Source of the DNA: Pseudocercospora fijiensis CIRAD86
Lineage: Eukaryota > Ascomycota > Dothideomycetes > Mycosphaerellales > Mycosphaerellaceae
DNA: 64,000 nt
Direction: 5' to 3'
Assembly: GCF_000340215.1 (NCBI RefSeq)
Contig: NW_006921533.1
Span: 6,291,424-6,355,423 of the forward strand
Below are positions 56,269 to 64,000 of this stretch, piece after piece. The position numbers and the translations under genes are program-made. Position 1 is the first letter of the stretch. Each line of letters starts with the position of its first letter. The notes below the pieces were generated by a model, which saw only the letters and a list, made by a program, of their open reading frames with translations, did not search any database and was not told the DNA's origin.

Positions 56269-57687
56269 TTACAACAGAGCTGCGCCGAACATCATGCTGA
56301 TGAACATGGCGAGACACCCAACAAATGGAGCAATGTCAGTGCGCGCCAATTGCACAGCATTTGCAGCACTGGAAGCAGTACCACTACTAGTAGACGACGC
56401 GCCGCCACCGTAGGTAGTGCTGACAGCACCAGCATTGGCAGATGCAGTCGTCGAAGAACCGCCACCGGCGTTTTGTGATCCGTCACCGCTGAGACCTGGG
56501 CCATCACCAGCGCCGTTCTTCATGTACTTCTCAGCACCGGTTGGCATTGCAGGGAGAGCGGAGCCTGTGAAAGGCTTGGTGTCCCACTTGTCGCTCTGCT
56601 CCGGGCAGTCTTGGACTTTGCCATCGGTCGAGTATCCACCTCCGTTGCTAGGGTCTGACACCTCCGCCAGCGCGGACTGCAGGTACGAAAATTGCTTGCC
56701 GACAGGGGTGACATCGTTCCCGGAAATGGTGACGATTCCGTAGCCGTTACCCTCAGCTGAGTACTCGTAGACCAGGCCACCAGAGAAGACCTTGGTCATC
56801 TCCTCTTTGTACAGCTCAGCAGTCTCGGCGAAAGTTCGAGTATTGGTAATGCAACCGTACTCGGACATGAAGAGAGGAAGGCTGTAGTTGTCGTACATGT
56901 CGACAAGGCTGCTCCATCCGGATGTGGTGTAGGAAGATGGATCGCACCATTCGTAGTTGTTGATGGCGTAGAAGTCGGAGAGGGATGGTGTTTCGCCGCA
57001 GTCCATGTATTGTGCCATGAGATACTGGTTCTCTGAGACGTCTGCGGCAGAGTAGCCAACAGGGATGCTTCTGTACCCTCTCTCGCCGATGTACTGCTTC
57101 ATGTCGCGAGTGACTGCCTTAACATAAGGCGCAGCAGTGGTGCTGTTGTCGGTGTTGATCACTTCGTTGCCGCTGAAGAACAGTAGCGTGTTCGTGTAGC
57201 CCGCAAATGCATCAATGGTGGCAAAGATGGACTGCAGATAAGTTGGATTGTAGGACTCGCCAGGAGTATCGCGGTTCAACGAGTAATTTGGTGTGTTCAC
57301 ATCGAGGGCCAGATAGATGCCGGCTTCGGCCAGAGCATTCATACACTCATCGTGGTTCTTGCTGTTGTCGACGGTGTATACACGGATCGTGTTCAAGCCG
57401 AGCTTCTGGAAGTATGGGATGTCGCGAGAGCATGTGGAGTAGTCGGCGAGAGGATCTGTAGCATCAGAAGAGCCGCCAGGTTGATAATCGATTCCTCGAA
57501 TGTAGAAGCGATCACTGCCGGCGAAGAATGCATTGCCTTTGGTGGTGACGGTCGGCAGCGATGTAGAAGCAGTTCCTGAAGCACTGGCACTGCTGCTGGA
57601 TGTAGCGCGAGCTTCGATCTTAGCCGGTCCGGCGGCTGCGAAAGATGCGGCGCCCAAAACGAGCGCCAACGAAGATGCGGTCTTCAT
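56269..57687 (-). CDS. GPI-anchored 1,3-beta-glucanosyltransferase, GH72
   Basis: This cell-wall remodelling enzyme of the Gas/Gel/Phr family cuts and rejoins beta-1,3-glucan chains at the outer face of the plasma membrane. It is a single exon of 472 aa. A signal peptide (MKTASSLALVLGAASFAAAG) is followed by a Ser/Thr/Ala linker and the GH72 catalytic domain. Family motifs are FYIRGIDYQPGG, LNTIRVYTVD, LFFSGNEV with the acid/base Glu at about 175, and PLFMSEYGC with the nucleophile Glu at about 276. No Cys-rich CBM43 module follows, so it belongs to the Gel1-like group lacking it. The Ser/Gly/Ala-rich C-terminus ends in a hydrophobic tail (IAPFVGCLAMFISMMFGAALL region) fitting GPI attachment. 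I start at the ATG at 57,687 because farther upstream the frame offers only TTG. Confidence 0.95.
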   Translation of the reverse strand: MKTASSLALVLGAASFAAAGPAKIEARATSSSSASASGTASTSLPTVTTKGNAFFAGSDRFYIRGIDYQPGGSSDATDPLADYSTCSRDIPYFQKLGLNTIRVYTVDNSKNHDECMNALAEAGIYLALDVNTPNYSLNRDTPGESYNPTYLQSIFATIDAFAGYTNTLLFFSGNEVINTDNSTTAAPYVKAVTRDMKQYIGERGYRSIPVGYSAADVSENQYLMAQYMDCGETPSLSDFYAINNYEWCDPSSYTTSGWSSLVDMYDNYSLPLFMSEYGCITNTRTFAETAELYKEEMTKVFSGGLVYEYSAEGNGYGIVTISGNDVTPVGKQFSYLQSALAEVSDPSNGGGYSTDGKVQDCPEQSDKWDTKPFTGSALPAMPTGAEKYMKNGAGDGPGLSGDGSQNAGGGSSTTASANAGAVSTTYGGGASSTSSGTASSAANAVQLARTDIAPFVGCLAMFISMMFGAALL

Positions 57688-58410
57688 TGCTCTCAAATAC
57701 TCTAGTCAGGATTTGAATGGGCGTAGAATCGTGGGAAGCGGGAGAAGAAGCTGGTGTTGATTCGTCAGAAAAGCGAGTGTGAAGGCGTCGAAGGATGGAA
57801 CGAGAGTGAAGTATTACAAGAAGGAGAAGAAGCATCAAGCATCACCAAGCCGTTCAATTGTTTTAAGCATTGGTTTGGCGACGCGCGTCTTGGCTTGACT
57901 AGCACCGGCCAGGGCGTCGCAAACTAGAGCAGATCCACTCCAATCTTTCGAAGGCCGAATCGCAGCCGTTCAATGCCCGTCCGCCTTCTCCAGTATGTTT
58001 CCAAGTCAGGAGAAAGCTCGTGGGGCATCCGTATGCATGCGGTGCGGTGTGGTGGTTGTACGCGTTCCTGAAAAGAATGCCGCTCCATCCTAGGAGTCTG
58101 ACAATGCGTTCCTCCAGTCCTAATATCGCTCCATCAACGCACTGATGAGTGAGTGGTATGGCACTCATGCTACACAGCCACTGCGTTATCAAGCATGTCA
58201 AATCGAGCCGACGGAGACTGGCACAAAGGAAAGGTTCGTTCCGCGCCCGTGGAAAGCAGAGCAATACATACTCATCTTCTTTCCATTGGTCAGGCCTTGC
58301 CTCTGCTATGTAGCTCCCAGAACAATCCGCGAACGTGGTACTGTCTGCCGATATGGCCTGGAGGCGACTGGTTAGACATATGCTCATTGCTAGGGCAGCG
58401 TGAGGTACGA
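57688..58410. other. GH72 promoter region and spacer to the LINE
   Basis: These 723 bp are GC-balanced. A minus-strand frame (57,899-58,432) begins inside the LINE tail and has no recognisable features, so I do not call it. The promoter of the GH72 gene lies here. Confidence 0.5.
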
Positions 58411-58445
58411 ACTTTTTTATTATTAATTCCATTTTTAGCCCGTTC

Positions 58446-58494
58446 CTCGGCTACTCCGAGTGCGGCTTAAGGCCGCTAGCTGTCCACTACGGAC
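58446..58494. other. Three consecutive short hairpins near the LINE 3' end
   Basis: CTCGG-CTACT-CCGAG (58,446-58,460), GCGGC-TTAAG-GCCGC (58,462-58,476) and GTCC-ACTAC-GGAC (58,482-58,494) follow one another, each with a 5-base loop. They are GC-rich islands in an AT-rich element and lie about 35-85 bp from its tail. Confidence 0.6.
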
Positions 58495-58709
58495 GCTATA
58501 CTAGGCTCTGACTATCTGCGGACTGATTATGTACTAATTCTACCGCTCCTAAAGTGAATACTATTCTAACGCTAAATATAGACTATGTTTTTATTGTTTT
58601 TTACTCTTTTATACTAGCCCGTAACGCCTAGCTAACTAGAACTAATAAGATTATATAAGTAAATAAACGTTAAGTCCCTCGCTCTCTACCCTTTCGCCTA
58701 TTATCTATA

Positions 58710-59700
58710 TTACTTCCTAGTCTTTCGAAGATATCCGCCTATACCCTCGATTTTCTAGAAGCTAAACTATCTTAGATCCTTAAGGTCTCCCTAGGGCGTA
58801 TCTTTTACGTAGGCTATCCTATATATCTAAAACAGCGTATCCGTTAGACACTTGCTTATATAGAAAGTCCCGGACTTGCGCTAGATATTATATACTAGTT
58901 TGCCGTTATCGTATATATCTCCGAAGTAGATAGCGCGTACTTTGCGTTTCTCCTTTAGGGCCTTAAGGAATACCTATTATATATATAATAGGAAGGTCTC
59001 TACCGGCTTTAGTCTAATCGGTCCGTTACTAGCGTTATAGTCGTAGATTATTAAATAGCAGCCCTACTTGCCTAGTAGCTATACTATCGCGTAGGCCTAT
59101 ATATACTATTCGTCTTAATCGTACGCCTCCTACCTACCTAGTAGGTTTGTAGTAGCACTCGTAAAGAGGGCTATCCTTACTATTAGTATACTACTATTCG
59201 GTCTCTTTATCTTTGCTTTTATAAAGTCCCTAAATGTCGTTATCTAGTTAGATTCTAACGGGTCTTCGTCTCCTTTATACTATCTCTTCTACTTTCCTAT
59301 AGTAAAGCTAAGGTTACGTAGGTATATATAGATGCTTTCCTTTCTATACCTCCTTTCCGCCTCTTCCTAGATACGCGCGAGGAACCTCTCGAGAACCGAC
59401 GTTACTATAAGGTACTCGGCGCTCTCTCTACGGTACGTCCGCTAGATGTCTTTATAGGTAGATTCTAGCTTAAAGATAAAGGCGGTTAGGAAGTATCGCC
59501 CTTAGATACGGGTACCCTTAGCCTACTACGGTAGCTATAGTTCGAGGAGTGCTAATTGTAGAATAGACATATTAGCGGGCGCTCTTAATAGTGTCTGCTC
59601 GGTCGTTCGGTAGTGCTAGGTAAGGTATAGGATCTTAAGAAAGGTAGGCTTGCTACCTCCTTTTATATCCTGTCCGCTAAGCCTTTCTAGCTGCCTCCCG
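58710..59700 (-). pseudogene. Possible RIP-mutated unknown ORF downstream of the LINE ORF2
   Basis: One minus-strand frame, from about 59,700 through an ATG at 59,570 to a TAA at 58,710, reads as charged, helix-rich sequence. Examples are AEYLIVTSVLERFLARI and KRPNSSILIVRIALFTSATT. It is interrupted by about two dozen TAG/TAA codons in some 290 codons. I do not recognise the product. Because RIP turns TGA into TAA and enriches TA everywhere, stop density alone cannot prove coding, so confidence is low. It could be part of the LINE, a nested element or a captured gene. Confidence 0.35.
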
Positions 59701-60189
59701 ATATAGATAAACTCGTATGTTTACTATACTAACCCCTGCAAAACGATGCCCGTTCTATAGCACTTCTCGACGTAATACAGAATCCGTTAAGAACTTTTTA
59801 GTATAGTATCTGTATGTAATATTACTAGCTTCCCGGCGTTGAGGTCTATATACTCTTAGTAGTAGCGGAGATCTATCTAGTAGCGGAAACGTCTTTCGGC
59901 GTATTATTTCCTATAGTGTTTTCGGGATAGTATAGAGGTCGTAAGGCTTAATCGTTGTTATAAATAAGAGAGCGGTTCGTAGTATAGTTATCTAGTTCTA
60001 TATCGTTTCTGCTATATTTTAACCTTACCTAGCCCGCGGCTTTGTAATTAATCTATGCTATGTTTTATAGCTATTCCTCCTCCTCGGGAGGTATAATAAA
60101 CTATATCTTAGCCCCGGTAAATTGCGCGAGGAGCCCTATACGGTATATAAAGTATACAGCCTAAATTGCTAGCTTCGGTATTATAAGAA

Positions 60190-63100
60190 ATTCGAAGAGT
60201 AGAGTTGTAAATAAGCATATTACCGCCTCCCCTAGTATCTCCTTCCGTAGTAGCTAGATTAATAGGCATTCGTAGAGGACGTACTTAAGTGTCTCTAGGC
60301 TGTCGTCGTACAAACGATAGGCGTTATCTACCCTAACCTAGATTATTTTTAGGTAGGCGTTTAAGCCGATGCGGCCTGTTCTTATCTAGCAGATTAACGA
60401 TAAGACGCCCTTAGACATTGTCTTAGTGCCGTATAGTTTCCGGAGCAGTTTTGCGTGCTCTAGGGCGTCGGTTTCGTATATATCCTTATACCTTCTTCTA
60501 GTATCGCTATAAAGGTATTCTATAGCCTATCTTTCCTTTATATAGAACTTAAAGTGTCGTCGGTATACTAAGCGGAGTATATACCGTACCCGAATAGGCT
60601 ATGCCTACAGGCCTCTAACTTTCTGCCCTTCTAAGACGAGCGGGCGCTAACCGGTAGCGTACTTAGTAAGTCGGTCTACCTATTCGTTACTAGGTACCCC
60701 TAGATGTCCTACTATCTACCGCAGCTTAATAGGGATAAACCGGCGATTAAGGTTCTCGACTAGCTATACTATATCTTAGAGTATCTACTAGCTAGACTAG
60801 CCTAGAGGTCGCCTATAAGATAGTAGTACTCCTTAAGAGTTACCGAAAACGACTATCTTCGATACCGGGCTCTATAGACTCCGAGGGCGGCTACTAAGCT
60901 CGAGGGCTTTCTATAGCGCTATCCTTATCCCGTAGAGCTCGGCGACGTAGATATTGCTTTCGGTAAACAGTCCTATATAGCGGCTAGCGGTCTACTTATA
61001 GGAGGGGAGCGCTACCGCCGTACTAACGTAGCCGTCGATCGCGCTCCTATCGGTATAGAAGATAAGCCGTCCTAGCTCTCTTTTCTTAACTATATTATCG
61101 TATGCTTTAACCGTAGCTTCTTTGTCGGCGGCAATATATACTGCTAGGGGCTCCTACTATAGTGCTGCGATTACCGGTCGTATTAGTTCTATATTAGATA
61201 CTCTATAGCTAAATCGGCCGAGCTATATATTAGCTATATCTTAGTGTCTTCGTAGAGGGCTCTCGTACCGTACCCTTATCGGTATCTCGTCCTATACCTC
61301 CCTTATCTTTTACTATATTAGAGAGGCGTATATTCTAACGAGCGTGTCGCTAACCCTCCTTACGAGTATAGTTATTATTAGCTTAACTCCCGCTTCTACT
61401 TCGAGAATCTCCCTCGCTATCGTCCGTAGTACTCTAGTAATAAGGTAGAGTGCCCTTTTCTATAAAGAGTTAATCTTCGCTATTATCTTTACTTAAACCG
61501 TCTTCTCGCTATATGCTAGCGCTACTAGGAACTAGACTAATATAGTATATAGTATCTTCGGCTAGACGACGATATAGTAGAGCGTCCTTATTTGCTCGAG
61601 TATAATCCCTTATATCGAGCCGGCGATTAATCCTAGGGCTCCTACCGTAGCGGTAGCCGCTCCTAGCGTTTTCTCGAGGTATTATAGACCTCTAAGCTCG
61701 CTATTAAGCTATACCCCGAGGTATCTAGTGTATCGGCTTGCCTAGATAGTATATTGCTCCCTCGAGACTAGCGTAAGCTAAAGGGGGGGGTATTGTTCTT
61801 CTTCTGCTATTCTCTTAAAGGCCGCTAATCGCCTCTAGTCCGGTAGGTAGAAGTAAATAATCTCGTACTTCTTTAGGGCAAAGACTAAAGCGTGTTTCGT
61901 CGCCTATTATTTAGCTTTCGTATAAATCTCTACTAGTCTCTCGCAGTTGCCGGCTGCTAAGTGTCTAGAGACTACTATTAAGACGTCGTCGATATACCTA
62001 GTATTTAGGTCCGCTCCTTTAACGTCGACTAGGTCTATATTATAGAACAGGTATAGTATCGGAGATAGTAGGGATCCTTGCGGTATTCCCGTTCCTACGC
62101 TATACTACTTAGAGCTCCCTTTAGCTATCCGGAGGGTCGTTTTTCTATCGACTAGGTAGCTTCAGAGCTACCCTACTATCTCTACCGGTAGACGCCGCTT
62201 TTAAAGGTTGTATAGTAGCCGCCGATAGCTTATATTATCGAAGGCCCTAGAGACGTCGAGAAAGAGGGCGCTAACGATCTTATTCTAATTCTAACTAGCG
62301 TAGATCGTTTCTATTACTAGGTAGAGGGCGTGCTCCGTAGAACTCGCTTTTCTCCCTCCGTAGTAGGTATCTAGTAGAAGGCCGTAGTATTCTACTACGT
62401 ACGATATTCGCCTAGTAAGGACTATATCTATTATCTTACTAATCGTATTAAGTAGCGCGATTAGTCGGTACGATTTAGATTCGCGGTATATAGATTTCCC
62501 TAGCTTTCGAAGTACTACCGTTATTAATTCCTTAAAGGAGGCTAGGTAGTACTATAGGTCGAGGGCTAAGTTATACGTTATAGCGAGTATTAGCGCTAGC
62601 AGGTCTATTGCGGTCCTTATTGCCCTATTCGGGATGTCGTCTAGGCCTAGTACTTTATCTAGGCTAGTGCTTCGAATAGCCTCCTTTACTTTATGCTCTA
62701 TAATCGGCGGTATAACTACTAGTAGTCTATATTTAGCGTTATCGATATTAGTTTCGTCCGCTAGCGGGGGTTCTAGGAAGAAGACAGATTGTAGCAGGTC
62801 GGCCTTATCGTCCGCTAACTTATATTCCTTCCCTAAACCGTCTACGAGTGTTAGTATAAAGGTAGGCGTCTATACGTCCTTATTCTTCGTCTACCGTCGA
62901 AGTGCCTAAAGATCCTTTATTATTCGGACTTATAAAACCCTTTCTCTATATTCTATCCTATTCGAGAGTAAGATCGCCTTATACCTAGCCCGCTTAGCTT
63001 ACTAGTAGGCTATTAGGTCTTCTACTGCTCCCGAGGCGAGCTATCGCTGTTTAGCTCTCTTTGCGTTAGCTATTACCTCTTAATATTCTTCGCTAAACCT

Positions 63101-64000
63101 AGGTCGAGACCTCGGGCTAAGTCGAAGCAGTAGTGTCGTTTCGGCAAGTGCCTAATTAATAGCTTAGGCGATTAATACCGTAAGATCGTTAAGGTCTCCC
63201 TAGTATCGGACCTAGTATAGGCTCGGTAAGAGTTCCTTAAGTCTTTCGATATACTTCGCTTCGTCTATCTTGCGGTAGTATCGTTTCTCTACCTAGGGCG
63301 CCCTCGGGATAGTATACTTAACTAGTATAGCGACTAGGAGGTAGTCGGAGTGCTTATCGAGTAGAGACTAGGTCTAGTATTCGATAATTTACTCCTATAT
63401 TCTCTCTATGCCCTATACTAAGTCGATAGTAGTTCCCTATTGCCCTATCGAGTCCGGTAGCCGTATAATCGTTCCTAGTTCTAGATATAGTTCTAGTCTA
63501 AACTGGGAGGCTATTTTAAACTATACTATATTCGATATAGCGTATCTACCGCCGACTGCTCGGTCGGCCTATTTCTCGTAATAGAGATTAAAATTACCGA
63601 TTACGATCTAGTTATTCGCCTTAGTTGCTTCTAGCGCGCGAATAAGTATAGGTAGTATACTCTTCTCCGGGAGCCCTTAGAAGGTTTTATTATAAGGCGC
63701 TTTCGGTAGCGGGTTGTATATATTATAGATAGTAATAGGAGTGCTATCTTATAGGCGAATAGTAAGCGAGGAGTTATACCTCCTATAATCCTAGAGCTCT
63801 AACTTCTCCTTCGGGATTCGGCGGGAGATAAGCTAGTAGATCTTCGGCTTCCTTGCCTCCGGTATTACCGTATAGTACCAATCCTTTAGCGGGTTATGTA
63901 CTATTCTAGTAAGTAGATTAAGCTACGGTTCCTAGAAGGCGATAATATCGTACTATAGTACGTTCTTATCTCGTAGGAATTCCGCTATAGTACCGTATAA
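60190..64000 (-). pseudogene. Degenerate LINE ORF2 (endonuclease-RT-RNase H), partial
   Basis: Positions run in transcript order on the minus strand. Endonuclease-like sequence spans about 64,000-63,350 (YDIIAFQEPWLN near the edge). Reverse transcriptase spans about 62,900-61,850, with FLDVSRAFDNI near 62,240, GIPQGSLLSPILYLF near 62,080 and the catalytic RYIDDVLI near 61,990. RNase H spans about 61,070-60,640 (LIFYTDRSAIDGY; IVGHLGVPSNE). The C-terminal TGRIGLNAYLK segment near 60,370 is typical of Tad1-like elements. All parts carry TAG/TAA at expected Gln or Trp positions. The N-terminal end lies outside the window. Confidence 0.85.

Larger units (their letters stand above)
58411..64000 (-). 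mobile_element. RIP-mutated non-LTR retrotransposon (LINE, Tad1/I-like), 5' end outside window
   Basis: Read on the minus strand, the block encodes in order an AP-type endonuclease, a reverse transcriptase, an RNase H and a C-terminal Cys-type segment. This is the layout of Tad1/I-superfamily LINE ORF2. It ends at a short A-rich tail (AATTAATAATAAAAAAG) abutting GC-balanced host DNA at about 58,411. RIP-type TAG/TAA codons are dense. About 1.5 kb between the end of ORF2 (about 60,190) and the tail is long for a 3' UTR and may include another sequence. The target duplication cannot be checked because the other end is off the window. Confidence 0.88.

Noticed and set aside
57899..58432. 177-codon minus-strand frame upstream of the GH72 gene
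   Set aside because: Its start lies in the LINE tail, so it did not exist before the insertion, and it shows no recognisable features.
62634..62909. 91-codon plus-strand frame
   Set aside because: It is antisense to the LINE reverse transcriptase region and Ser-rich, as expected of a shadow frame.

Overview
The window looks like chromosomal DNA of a filamentous ascomycete (Pezizomycotina). A Dothideomycete is my best guess, from overall gene style only. Genes are GC-balanced with few short GT..AG introns (about 50-110 nt). They alternate with AT-rich repeat blocks that are full of TA dinucleotides and in-frame TAG/TAA stops where transposon proteins should have Gln or Trp codons. That pattern is the signature of repeat-induced point mutation (RIP).

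Layout. (1) 1-13,000: a degenerate ~25-30 bp satellite with higher-order organisation, split by one 7,062-bp RIP-mutated Ty3/gypsy chromovirus (2,977-10,038) with 196-bp LTRs and a 5-bp target duplication. (2) 13,844-51,699: a gene-rich block. It holds complex I NUO78, proteasome alpha6, VPS55, a rhodopsin-domain/PTH11-like receptor, MDM10, a conserved membrane protein, a secreted M43 metalloprotease, SPB1, two F-box proteins, a GH16 C-terminal relic, a retropepsin-like protein, a Lys/Glu-rich probable nucleolar protein, CAND1, a secreted protein broken by one in-frame TGA, a zinc alcohol dehydrogenase, a YBP1-like protein and a mitochondrial-type Lys/Glu-rich protein. (3) 51,826-55,259: a RIP-mutated Mutator-like (MULE) DNA transposon with ~43-bp inverted ends and a 9-bp target duplication, inserted 127 bp upstream of a start codon. 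(4) 56,269-57,687: a GPI-anchored GH72 glucanosyltransferase. (5) 58,411-64,000: the 3' part of a minus-strand, RIP-mutated Tad1/I-like LINE that runs off the window.

Functional themes are housekeeping. Mitochondria are represented by NUO78, MDM10 and the Lys/Glu-rich protein; protein turnover by the proteasome subunit, two F-box proteins and the SCF exchange factor CAND1; ribosome biogenesis by SPB1; wall and secretion by GH72, M43, the GH16 relic and the secreted broken gene. No biosynthetic cluster, CRISPR array or recognisable tRNA/rRNA gene was seen. Splice sites were chosen by eye from frame continuity and family resemblance.
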